Assembly: GCA_944392295.1 (NCBI GenBank)
Contig: CALXWE010000011.1
Span: 1 to 37,098 of the forward strand
DNA: 37,098 nucleotides
From: an uncultured Alphaproteobacteria bacterium
GTDB taxonomy: Bacteria; Pseudomonadota; Alphaproteobacteria; RF32; CAG-239
Reading direction: 5' to 3'
Part shown: positions 5,987 through 12,679 of the stretch, one piece after another
How the letters are laid out: every line of letters begins with the position of its first letter
How positions within the stretch are numbered: the first letter of the stretch is position 1
Program-made: the position numbers and the translations under genes
The notes under the pieces: generated by a model
Databases searched by the model: none
What the model saw: the letters and a program-made list of their open reading frames with translations, nothing else
Told to the model about the DNA's origin: nothing

Positions 5987-7330
5987 TTATTTTTTAATTG
6001 TAACCTTAAAACCGTTATCGGTATTGGCAAATGAAAGTTCACAGCCGTAAAAATCGGTAATGGATTTTACAATGGAAAGTCCTAAACCGCTCCCCTTCTC
6101 GTTTTGCCCCGAAGGACGGTAAAACCTTTGGGAGAGTTTGCCTAAATGTTCTTTGGCAACTTTCACACCGCTGTTAGTAACGGTTAACATACCGCGCTTG
6201 CTCTCAATTTCAATTTCTGCCCCTTCCGGACTATATTTTACCGCATTTTCCAACAAATTTTTAATTATGGTTGCCGCCAAGTGTTTATTTGCCTCAGTTA
6301 ATGGTCCTTCATTTAGAGCATTATTGATAACGGTTATATTTTTTTCTGCGGCTGCTGTTTGATACTCGTTACAAACCTCTTGTGCCAAATGCTTCCAATC
6401 AATAGGCTCTTCATCTAGTTTGCCTGATGCCAAAGATACATCAAGTCTTGATAAAGCCAACAACTGTTCCACCAAATGAGCGGCTCTCTTTAAGCCTTGC
6501 GATAAATTATCGGCAGCTTTCTTACGAGTTTTAGCATCGTCATCTGACATTTCCAAAACTTCCAATTGGACCTGTAAAGCCGTCAACGGAGTCCTTAATT
6601 CATGGGCAGCATCAGAGACAAAGCGTCTTTCTCGGTTAAGCATTTTTTCAATTTTTGCCAGCAAGCCATTAAGAGAATTTACCAAAGGCACAATCTCCGA
6701 GGGAAGTTTATCTGTGGGTATGGACGATAAATCTTCAGGATTACGATTTTTAATATTGCCGATTAAGTTTTTAAGCGGCTTAAATTCATAACTTACGGCA
6801 ATAAGCATAATCAAGAGTAACAACCCTAAGCCCCACATCCACGGCAGCATAAATTCTTCGGTCATATCCCAAACCATATCATCACGGTAATCAAGCTCTT
6901 GCCCTACGGCAATAATAAACTTATCGTCCGCTGATTTTACTCTTACCACCCGCCATGGTTCATCGTCTATTATCTCGGTTCCAAAAGCCCCGATATTAGT
7001 ATTAAATCCAAATGCTAAGCCTTTTTCGTTATCATCAAAAACTCTTTGCCCTTGTAAATTAAATACGGCAAAACCGATGGCATCATCGTCATCATCGGCA
7101 TTTCTAATATGTTTTAAATTTTTATCGGTTTGTTTTTTTATGGCACCGTTCATATTTTGCCAATCAACCGAAGATAAATTGCGAGCCAATGCCATTTGAT
7201 AAGTATCAAAAAACTCATCAATGGATTCTTTAGTTTCCGTTAAAGACAAATATCCGGCTGCCGCAAACGTTAAAACAGAGACTGCGGCAAAAATCAGCAT
7301 TAAACGCAATTTTAAGCTCAAATGTCGCAT
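5987..7330 (-). CDS. qseC: Sensor histidine kinase, QseC/PmrB-like
   Basis: Inner-membrane kinase, 447 aa. Helix 1 is about residues 8-28. The periplasmic domain (about 30-160) has an acidic stretch DDDDD near 79-83. Helix 2 is about 163-180, followed by a HAMP-like linker. The H-box is SDAAHELRTPLTALQ with H243, the N-box LLENAVKYSPEG, and the C-terminal G-box GSGLGLSIVKSI. It belongs to the QseC/PmrB group by sequence style and by the ygiW-qseB-qseC gene order. Its ATG follows the stop of the regulator gene directly (TAAATG), with GGAGG inside the regulator's last codons, so translation is coupled. The ligand is unknown; orthology to E. coli QseC is inference. Confidence 0.85.
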   Translation of the reverse strand: MRHLSLKLRLMLIFAAVSVLTFAAAGYLSLTETKESIDEFFDTYQMALARNLSSVDWQNMNGAIKKQTDKNLKHIRNADDDDDAIGFAVFNLQGQRVFDDNEKGLAFGFNTNIGAFGTEIIDDEPWRVVRVKSADDKFIIAVGQELDYRDDMVWDMTEEFMLPWMWGLGLLLLIMLIAVSYEFKPLKNLIGNIKNRNPEDLSSIPTDKLPSEIVPLVNSLNGLLAKIEKMLNRERRFVSDAAHELRTPLTALQVQLEVLEMSDDDAKTRKKAADNLSQGLKRAAHLVEQLLALSRLDVSLASGKLDEEPIDWKHLAQEVCNEYQTAAAEKNITVINNALNEGPLTEANKHLAATIIKNLLENAVKYSPEGAEIEIESKRGMLTVTNSGVKVAKEHLGKLSQRFYRPSGQNEKGSGLGLSIVKSITDFYGCELSFANTDNGFKVTIKK

Positions 7331-7987
7331 TTAGTCCTCCATCATATAACCTAGTTTATTTACGGTCTTAACAATATCTTTTCCAAGTTTTTTACGCAAA
7401 TGATGAACATGTACTTCCACCGCATTACTTTGCACTTCATCATCCCAAGAATAGAGTTTTTCCTCAATAACATTTTTGGAAAGAACACGATTTTTATTAA
7501 GTATCAAAAGTTCTAAAAGAGCAACCTCTCTGGGCGATAAATCAATCAACTTGCCGGATTTATAAACCTGCTTGGTATCAGGATTAAAGGTTACATCTTT
7601 ATACTTTAATTCGGCAGTTGCAAAACCGTTTTGCCTCCTGATTAAGGCATTTAAGCGAGCCACAACCTCTTTTAAGGAAAATGGTTTACCCAAATAATCG
7701 TCAGCACCTTTATTTAAGCCCAAAATACGGCTATCCACATCACCTTGAGCCGTCAAAATCAACACCGGCTCTTTTTTACCTTTATCGCGCCAGTGTTTCA
7801 ATACGGTTAAACCGTCTATTTGCGGCAACCCCAAATCGAGGATGACAGCAGCGTAAGGCACTTGAAAAAGTGCCTCCTCGCCATCAGCTCCGTTATCAAA
7901 CCAGTCTACGGTAAATCCGTTTTTTTCAAGTCCGATTTTAATACCGTCGCCGATTAAATTGTCATCCTCAATTAAGAGTATTCGCAT
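7331..7987 (-). CDS. qseB: Response regulator, QseB/PmrA-like
   Basis: A 218-aa OmpR-family regulator. The receiver starts MRILLIEDD, with phospho-acceptor D51 in VILDLGLPQIDGL and the conserved Lys in DDYLGKPF. The winged-helix domain has LSPREVALLELLILNK and the recognition-helix segment AVEVHVHHLRKKLG, both typical of QseB/PmrA. ATG has AAGGA 8 nt upstream. It lies between a ygiW-like gene and a qseC-like gene, all in one direction with tiny gaps. A perfect CTTAAG-N5-CTTAAG box ahead of the first gene is the known binding pattern of this family, so autoregulation is likely. Confidence 0.88.
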   Translation of the reverse strand: MRILLIEDDNLIGDGIKIGLEKNGFTVDWFDNGADGEEALFQVPYAAVILDLGLPQIDGLTVLKHWRDKGKKEPVLILTAQGDVDSRILGLNKGADDYLGKPFSLKEVVARLNALIRRQNGFATAELKYKDVTFNPDTKQVYKSGKLIDLSPREVALLELLILNKNRVLSKNVIEEKLYSWDDEVQSNAVEVHVHHLRKKLGKDIVKTVNKLGYMMED

Positions 7988-7998
7988 TCTGACATTCC

Positions 7999-8373
7999 TT
8001 ATTTTTTCAAAGTAATGACATCTACGTCAATTTCGGTTTTGAACAAATCTTTATCAATTTCACCCTGGATAACAACCGTATCATTCGGGGTAACCTTTTG
8101 ACCGCGCCAGTCTTCGTTATCAATTTCAACGGTAACCGAACCGGTATTGTCAGAAAATACATACTTTTCTTTACCTAAACTCTTTTCAATTTTACCTTCC
8201 AAAACAACGGCGGTATCATCTCCCAATTTCAAAGCTTCGGCAACCGTAGAGTTAGAAAGTCCGGGACCTTGAAAGCCGCCCATTTCTGCCGGACCTTGAA
8301 ATCCTTGAGCAAAAGCAGCAGAGCTTAAACCTAAAACTAAAGATAAAGCAGTTACAGATAAAATGTTTTTCAT
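7999..8373 (-). CDS. ygiW: YgiW/YdeI-family periplasmic OB-fold (BOF) stress protein
   Basis: A 124-aa exported protein. A signal peptide covers about residues 1-22, with likely cleavage after AFA. A short Gly/Pro/Gln-rich linker is followed by a single BOF domain (about 42-124) with the family pattern VVLEGKIEKSLGKEKYVFSD, then VTVEIDNEDWRGQKV. In enterobacteria ygiW heads the qseBC operon and is linked to stress and signalling, and the same order is seen here. GGAG lies upstream of the ATG. Its role in sensing is not settled even in model species. Confidence 0.85.
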   Translation of the reverse strand: MKNILSVTALSLVLGLSSAAFAQGFQGPAEMGGFQGPGLSNSTVAEALKLGDDTAVVLEGKIEKSLGKEKYVFSDNTGSVTVEIDNEDWRGQKVTPNDTVVIQGEIDKDLFKTEIDVDVITLKK

Positions 8374-8413
8374 GATTTTTCTCCTTTTAATGTTATAAAG
8401 ATTAAAATTATTT

Positions 8414-8459
8414 TGTTTACATCTTCAATTCAACATTACAAACTTAAGAAACGCTTAAG
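8414..8459 (-). promoter_or_regulatory. Promoter of the ygiW-qseBC operon with a QseB/PmrA box
   Basis: Two perfect half-sites CTTAAG (8443-8448 and 8454-8459) are separated by 5 bp, matching the PmrA/QseB direct-repeat box. On the minus strand, TAAACA (8419-8414) would be a -10. Its -35 position (8442-8437) immediately follows the box, the usual place for an activating OmpR-family dimer. The ygiW ATG starts at 8373. Confidence 0.75.
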
Positions 8460-8512
8460 GGAAAAATTTTTCTTTAAAAATATTTTTTATTATTGTTTTT
8501 CAAGACGATAAA

Positions 8513-8542
8513 ATAAAAAGCAAAACTCACATTGCAAGTTTT
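8513..8542 (-). terminator. Probable merR terminator
   Basis: On the minus strand AAAACT (from 8542) and AGTTTT (to 8522) form a short stem around a 9-nt loop, followed by GCTTTTTATTTT. It is weak but well placed, just past the merR stop. A further CTTAAG half-site lies at 8543-8548 without a partner. Confidence 0.5.
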
Positions 8543-8556
8543 CTTAAGCTTTTTAA

Positions 8557-9018
8557 TTAATTATCATCATCTTCCGTTAAGTTTTTTATTGTCTGACCGA
8601 AGATTCGTTCTTTTTCTTTCATTAAGCACTTATTATATTGTACGGCATCAATGCTGCCTCTTTTGGCAGCCTCAGTATAATAAGCGATTTTATAATCAAT
8701 TTTTTCCATATATTCTTTGAGCTGTTGCATTTGCAAAACAAGATGTTCTTTTTGTTTTTTAAACATTTCCAAACGCTCTAAAATAGTTTCATCACCTTGC
8801 ATGCACATATCAATGTAGTGTTTAATATCTTTTAAGCTCATACCGCAGCCCTTTAAGCATTCAATAATAATGAGCCATTCTAGATCTTTTTCAGTAAAGA
8901 CGCGAAGTCCGGAAGAACTTTTATGTACCGAAGGCAGTAAGCCCTCTTTATCATAATAACGCAAAGTGTGAGTAGTAAGACCAAGTTTTTTGGCTACCTG
9001 ACCGATAGAATATGTCAT
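8557..9018 (-). CDS. MerR-family transcriptional regulator
   Basis: A 153-aa regulator. The N-terminal winged-helix DNA-binding domain (1-70) has the family start MTYSIGQVAKKLGLTTHTLR, then YYDKEGLLP and SGLRVFTEKDLEWL. A long dimerisation coiled coil follows (about 80-130). The few Cys residues (C54, C58, C72, C126) do not form a recognisable metal site. It resembles the AdhR/NmlR-like branch often paired with oxidoreductases or flavodoxins, and a flavodoxin lies immediately upstream on the same strand. The palindrome at 9080-9097 fits a MerR operator, suggesting autoregulation. Confidence 0.88.
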   Translation of the reverse strand: MTYSIGQVAKKLGLTTHTLRYYDKEGLLPSVHKSSSGLRVFTEKDLEWLIIIECLKGCGMSLKDIKHYIDMCMQGDETILERLEMFKKQKEHLVLQMQQLKEYMEKIDYKIAYYTEAAKRGSIDAVQYNKCLMKEKERIFGQTIKNLTEDDDN

Positions 9019-9061
9019 AGTTTTTCTCCTTTATGGCAAGAGTTTAACACAATTAATCAAA

Positions 9062-9097
9062 GAGTCAACAAGACTTAATCTTAAAGTAAACTTTAAG
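9062..9097 (-). promoter_or_regulatory. merR promoter region with a MerR-type operator
   Basis: A perfect 8+2+8 palindrome, CTTAAAGT-AA-ACTTTAAG (9080-9097), has the AGT..ACT geometry of MerR-family operators. On the minus strand TTGACT (9068-9063) lies between it and the gene, with TTAAAC near 9047-9042 as the possible -10. The operator therefore sits upstream of this -35 rather than in the spacer, unless another promoter is used. Confidence 0.5.
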
Positions 9098-9107
9098 TTA
9101 TAAGATT

Positions 9108-9135
9108 AAAAAAAACCTGAGTTTTTCATCCGGTT
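9108..9135 (-). terminator. Likely terminator after the flavodoxin gene
   Basis: On the minus strand AACC-GA (9135-9129) pairs with TC-GGTT (9120-9114), with one mismatch, followed by a run of eight T. It would separate the flavodoxin transcript from the merR promoter. The stem is short. Confidence 0.5.
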
Positions 9136-9146
9136 AACCGATAAGT

Positions 9147-9767
9147 TTAATTAAGTTCATTAAGCCAAACGGCAATTTTATTATCAACCGCGCCATCATA
9201 CTTTTTAGGCAAATTATTAAAAGAATTACCTTTAAGCAGTACGGCATTTTGAGCGGTATTGGCAAAATCGGCAAAGAAAGTTCCGACATTGCTTCCCTGA
9301 GTTGAGAAAGGCACTACTTTTTTACCCATAAAATCTGCCTGTTTCAAAAAAGAAAATCCGGGAGTAGCCATAGTATACCACCAAACCGGAAAGCCCACAA
9401 ATACGGTATCATATTTGGTAAAATCAGGCATTTGTCCTTCAAGTTTAGGAAATTTTTTATTTTTCAACTGACGTCGTAAATTCAAGTAGAACCAAGGATA
9501 TTTATCAATTTTTTGAGCTGTTTTAATTTCATAAATATCAGCGCCGGTTTTTTGCTGTATTCTTTGTGCAATATCACGCGTATGACCGGATAATGAATAA
9601 TAAACGACCAAGGTCTTACCAAAAGTTTTTGTAACTTTAATCGATTCGGTTTGGTATGGAGCCATTTCCTTTTTATTTTTTTGAGCCACTCTATATAAAT
9701 GCACCCCGCTGCAAGTTAAACCAACAACAATGGCCAAAACCACCACATACAAAAAATATTTGAGCAT
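9147..9767 (-). CDS. Membrane-anchored flavodoxin-like protein
   Basis: 207 aa. An N-terminal hydrophobic helix (about 2-24) anchors the protein. The flavodoxin fold follows, with the FMN phosphate-binding loop YYSLSGHTRDIAQ, the second loop FVGFPVWWYTMATPG and the third FSTQGSNVG. It fits the flavodoxin_4 type family. It probably carries electrons or reduces quinones at the membrane; the partner is unknown. ATG 9767 is preferred to an upstream in-frame TTG (9785) because AAAGGTG lies 8 nt before it. The MerR regulator downstream may respond to the same stress. Confidence 0.82.
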   Translation of the reverse strand: MLKYFLYVVVLAIVVGLTCSGVHLYRVAQKNKKEMAPYQTESIKVTKTFGKTLVVYYSLSGHTRDIAQRIQQKTGADIYEIKTAQKIDKYPWFYLNLRRQLKNKKFPKLEGQMPDFTKYDTVFVGFPVWWYTMATPGFSFLKQADFMGKKVVPFSTQGSNVGTFFADFANTAQNAVLLKGNSFNNLPKKYDGAVDNKIAVWLNELN

Positions 9768-9848
9768 AACAATCACCTTTAACAAAACTACAATTCTCTG
9801 CTTGAAGATAATCCGAGGCTATATTTTTTCAAGTATTTTTTAATCAGC

Positions 9849-10223
9849 CTATGCAAAAAGGCGTCTTACCATAAATATGGAAGCATAAATACTTAAAATA
9901 CCAACAAATACGGAAGAAAAAACGTAAACTACGCTGTGTACAAATGCCGCCTTATTAATAAGCGATACCGTATCCAAGCCAAAGGTTGAAAACGTAGTAA
10001 AAGCCCCCAAGAATCCGGTAACCAGTAGCATTTTAGCCTCTGCCGGCAAATACGATTTAATGGCAAAAAACTCACTTATGGCACCTATTAAAAAACATCC
10101 TAAAATGTTTACCCACAAAGTAGCATACGGAAAATTTAAGCTTTTTTCAGCCAGCAAAGAAACGCAAAAATACCTGGCCATAGCGCCCAACATACCACCG
10201 ATTGCTACCAATACGTAATTCAT
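9849..10223 (-). CDS. fluC: Fluoride ion channel FluC/CrcB
   Basis: A 124-aa, four-helix protein that exports fluoride as an antiparallel dimer in the inner membrane. Family marks are GGMLGAMARY near the N-terminus (the conserved Arg), the pore Asn in LWVNILGCFLIG, and the Phe-box segment GAFTTFSTFGLDT. An in-frame GTG at 10232 abuts the ribosome site. ATG 10223 has AAGGAG 8 nt upstream and is the better start. A fluoride riboswitch lies directly upstream, which confirms the function independently. Confidence 0.95.
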   Translation of the reverse strand: MNYVLVAIGGMLGAMARYFCVSLLAEKSLNFPYATLWVNILGCFLIGAISEFFAIKSYLPAEAKMLLVTGFLGAFTTFSTFGLDTVSLINKAAFVHSVVYVFSSVFVGILSIYASIFMVRRLFA

Positions 10224-10245
10224 AAATAACACTCCTTAATAAAAA

Positions 10246-10333
10246 ACAAAACTCCCCCATTACTTAAAATGGCAGAAGTCATCAGCCTTAAAAGGCGGTT
10301 TTGTAACAAAGTACAAGGGAGAACATCATTCCC
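10246..10333 (-). promoter_or_regulatory. Fluoride riboswitch (crcB motif) with terminator platform
   Basis: Read on the minus strand, the aptamer runs 10333 to 10271. It begins GGGAATGATGTTCTCCC (stem GGGA/TCCC), has the linker ending ACAAAACC, the stem GCCT-TTTA-AGGC, and the hallmark CTGATGACTTCTGCC. The loop GATGT can pair with ACTTC (one U-U mismatch) to form the family pseudoknot. Downstream CCATT/AATGG plus flanking pairs make a hairpin ending in TTTTGTTTTTT, an intrinsic terminator that competes with the aptamer 3' side. Fluoride binding should prevent termination and turn on fluC. The aptamer's first eight bases overlap the end of the upstream gene (stop at 10326-10328). Confidence 0.88.
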
Positions 10334-10628
10334 ACATGCGCATAATTTCAAACCCGGCGACATGAGCATCCGCACCGTTATCAAAGAGCAATTTTGCCAT
10401 TTTCAAACTTTTACAATAAGCCAGAGGATTTGTTTCTTCATAAACAAACGAGCCGGTTAACCCATAATAAGTATTACGAGAATCTTTAACTCTACCCGTA
10501 TTATCAGCAACCCAAGAAGGATTTTCTTGCAAAAATTTCTTCATTTCTTCAACATCATCATTTTGCAACAATGTCAAACCTTCTTCCCTTAACTCTTCCA
10601 GATAAGAATTATCAGATGCTTTATTCAT
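10326..10628 (-). CDS. Small ankyrin-repeat-like protein
   Basis: A 100-aa cytoplasmic protein. The C-terminal segment NPLAYCKSLKMAKLLFDNGAD reads like half of an ankyrin repeat (the pattern xLLxxGAD), and EEMKKFLQENPSW earlier fits a preceding helix. ATG 10628 has AGGGAG 6 nt upstream; the longer open frame upstream lacks a ribosome site. Its last codons and TGA stop lie inside the fluoride riboswitch. Function unknown; probably a protein-binding module. A promoter TTGACG-15-TTAAAC (about 10696-10670) precedes it. Confidence 0.7.
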   Translation of the reverse strand: MNKASDNSYLEELREEGLTLLQNDDVEEMKKFLQENPSWVADNTGRVKDSRNTYYGLTGSFVYEETNPLAYCKSLKMAKLLFDNGADAHVAGFEIMRMWE

Positions 10629-10763
10629 AAAGAACTCCCTTAGAAAGACAAACTTCAACCTTTGTCGAAGTTTAACATAATACAAAATATCGTCAATAAT
10701 TTTGTACAATAGATATTTCTCAATAAATTGATAGATATTAAAAAACTTACATAGTTTAAAACA

Positions 10764-10793
10764 CAAAAAAAAGAGGAAGTGCGAAACTTCCTC
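10764..10793 (-). terminator. Terminator of the 12.5-10.8 kb minus-strand unit
   Basis: GAGGAAGT (10773-10780) and ACTTCCTC (10786-10793) form an 8-bp stem with a GCGAA loop. On the minus strand eight T follow, broken only by the stem's own base. Confidence 0.88.
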
Positions 10794-10813
10794 CTTTTCA
10801 TTCCGACCATTCC

Positions 10814-11101
10814 CTATTTGAAAAGTTCTTTTACTTCTTCAAACCTATCTGGATTAATAATCCAAACATTCATAGGGTGAATATAACTCAGCATAAAAGT
10901 GCAATCTGCACTCAACGCCGCATTAACCACACAATTAGCGTAGTTAAGAACTTCCCTTGCATTGCTCCTGTCAATAAGCAATACTTTTAGATGCATTTCT
11001 GACGTCAAAGTAGTTGTTGCACCTTTAAGGTCATTTAAGACTTCATCACTTTTCAAAATGAGATGTCCAACCTCGGACAGTTTTTTTATTTTTTCATTCA
11101 T
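10814..11101 (-). CDS. Hypothetical small protein
   Basis: Not recognised. 95 aa from ATG 11101 (MNEKIKKLSEV); an in-frame TTG at 11152 would give 112 aa. Neither start has a clear Shine-Dalgarno. The protein is soluble, with two Cys (in YANCVV and ADCTF), a helical N-terminus and a mixed C-terminus ending DRFEEVKELFK. It lies 69 nt after the DUF5131 gene on the same strand and ends at a good terminator, so it is probably the last gene of that unit. Confidence 0.55.
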   Translation of the reverse strand: MNEKIKKLSEVGHLILKSDEVLNDLKGATTTLTSEMHLKVLLIDRSNAREVLNYANCVVNAALSADCTFMLSYIHPMNVWIINPDRFEEVKELFK

Positions 11102-11170
11102 TATATATAAATTATTTTGATCATTACGGTAGTTATATACCAAAATAAACAAAAAAGCAAGATATTTTTG

Positions 11171-12058
11171 TCAAGAATTGTTTTTGTTACATAAGCCGCA
11201 ATCTGAACAGCCGTTACAGATAAGCTTACTGGCACAAGTTTGGCAGTTTACAGAAAAATGCTTATGGTAAATATTGCTCTCATCAAACAATTCACCCTGC
11301 CATGAAGGTTTTAATTTAAAATTGATAGATTTTCCTTGATACTGCAAGCCTGACTTATATGCCATTTCACTTTGTCGCCTTTTATTTGGTATGTGGTACT
11401 TTTTACCGTCTTTAATAAAATAAGTTCCGGTTTCAATAAAACAGAAAGTAACACCAAATGATACACATTCATCATAAAGTAATTTTACCCAATCGTACTC
11501 CAACGGACGAGAACCGTCATAATTTTCGCCGCCGCAGACCACTTGCTCAATTATGCCGCTTTTCAGATACTCGGCAATAGATATCTTACCGATAAACGGA
11601 GCTGCCATTATTCCTTTGTGCTTAAACGGCAAGGAAAACAATAAAGGTATGCGTTCATCCGCCCTTTTCTGATTTTCACAAGTAACGTTAAAAAACACAT
11701 TCTCCCAGCCGTCATTCCAGTCGGAAGGCAGGCATTGCGCCACCCTTTCCGGTCTTTTGGTCAGTAAAAAAAACACAACATCCTGACGCTTTTTTATAAT
11801 CTGCCAGGCATCATCACGCCAAATGTCAGCTTCCGGCAAAAAGAAGTCCGAAGTCATACAAACTCTTATCTGCTCGCCGCTTTTAATTTTATAATTACCG
11901 AATTTGTCGCGTTGCAACGGATAATCAAAGTTGTTTTTTACCTTATAGATAAGTCTGCCGTCCTGATTTCTTTGCTTATCGAGAAAATACATATAGCAAT
12001 TTTCACAACCTTCGCTCTTTTTAACGCATCCGTGCCACGGGTTCCAAATATCGTGCAT
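11171..12058 (-). CDS. DUF5131 (phage Gp37/Gp68-like) family protein
   Basis: 295 aa. The N-terminus WNPWHGCVKKSEGCENCYM matches the family hallmark W-N-P-x-x-G-C-x5-G-C-x2-C-Y, a Cys cluster often compared to radical-SAM-type motifs. Further family-like segments are FFLLTKRPERV and VVCGGENYDGSRPLEYDWV. The C-terminus has a second Cys-rich block (CQTCASKLICNGCSDCGLC), suggesting a further metal or Fe-S site. The family is common in phages and mobile regions and its reaction is unknown to me. AAGGGG lies 5 nt before the ATG. It follows the cyclophilin-like gene by 20 nt, so both are probably co-transcribed. Confidence 0.8.
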   Translation of the reverse strand: MHDIWNPWHGCVKKSEGCENCYMYFLDKQRNQDGRLIYKVKNNFDYPLQRDKFGNYKIKSGEQIRVCMTSDFFLPEADIWRDDAWQIIKKRQDVVFFLLTKRPERVAQCLPSDWNDGWENVFFNVTCENQKRADERIPLLFSLPFKHKGIMAAPFIGKISIAEYLKSGIIEQVVCGGENYDGSRPLEYDWVKLLYDECVSFGVTFCFIETGTYFIKDGKKYHIPNKRRQSEMAYKSGLQYQGKSINFKLKPSWQGELFDESNIYHKHFSVNCQTCASKLICNGCSDCGLCNKNNS

Positions 12059-12078
12059 AATACCCCTTTGTGGTTTCC

Positions 12079-12519
12079 TTATTTAACAACATCCATATAA
12101 CCTTTAAATCCGCCGTTTTGGGCTTTAAGATATTCTAATCCGCTTTCCACCTCGCCCAACTCTATTAAATTGCCGTCAGGTCTTGAGCTGTGAGTTTTAT
12201 AAAAGATACCCATATTCTTCCACGGAGCATATATAAACAATTTTCCGGCCGTTGCCACCATGCCTCCTTTAACCCCTGTTAAAGATATCGGCTCGGGAAA
12301 ATAGGTGATTTTTTCTTCTCCGGCAAAATCCGTAAAATCAAACTCCGCCGGCAACATCTGCAACAGCTGAGCCGTGGCATTATTATTTTGTAAATTGATG
12401 ATTACCTCATGGGTATTGTTAATGGTGAGCTTAACTTTAGTCATGTTTTCCTCCGCTTTTACATAATGAGCCGTTAATAAAACAAAACAGATAAGTAAAA
12501 ATGTATGTATATACCTCAT
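12079..12519 (-). CDS. Exported cyclophilin-like fold protein
   Basis: 146 aa with a signal peptide (about 1-22, cleavage near VKA). The mature part has the pattern of bacterial cyclophilin-like domains: LTINNTHEVIINLQNN, ATAQLLQMLPAEFDFTDF, and GKLFIYAPWKNMGIFYK followed by IELGEVESGLEYL. It is predicted to be periplasmic; peptidyl-prolyl isomerase activity is not assured for this family. AGGAGG lies 7 nt before the ATG. It is first in the unit with the DUF5131 gene. Confidence 0.75.
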   Translation of the reverse strand: MRYIHTFLLICFVLLTAHYVKAEENMTKVKLTINNTHEVIINLQNNNATAQLLQMLPAEFDFTDFAGEEKITYFPEPISLTGVKGGMVATAGKLFIYAPWKNMGIFYKTHSSRPDGNLIELGEVESGLEYLKAQNGGFKGYMDVVK

Positions 12520-12548
12520 ATTATTCCTCCTGCTTGGATATAAGGGAG

Positions 12549-12577
12549 TGTAATCTTTAGAGGTATCTCTAAGTCAA
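12549..12577 (-). promoter_or_regulatory. Possible promoter with inverted repeat for the 12519 gene
   Basis: On the minus strand TTGACT (12577-12572) is followed by a spacer containing the inverted repeat TTAGAG-N4-CTCTAA (12557-12572), then a weak -10 around ATTACA (12554-12549). A repeat between -35 and -10 would suit a repressor or a MerR-type factor. The -10 match is poor. Confidence 0.35.
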
Positions 12578-12601
12578 GCAAAATCTTTGTTTTATAATAA
12601 C

Positions 12602-12633
12602 TTTGGCATTAAACTTATACGTTTAATGCCAAA
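12602..12633 (-). terminator. Strong hairpin after the amidohydrolase gene
   Basis: A perfect 13-bp stem (TTTGGCATTAAAC, 12602-12614, with its complement 12621-12633) has a 6-nt loop. It lies 46 bp past the amidohydrolase stop. No T-run follows on either strand, so it may be a 3' stabilising hairpin or a factor-assisted terminator. Confidence 0.55.
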
Positions 12634-12679
12634 ATAACCTAAAAGCAATCAAGTGCAAAATGTGGAAATAGCCCTTTAA

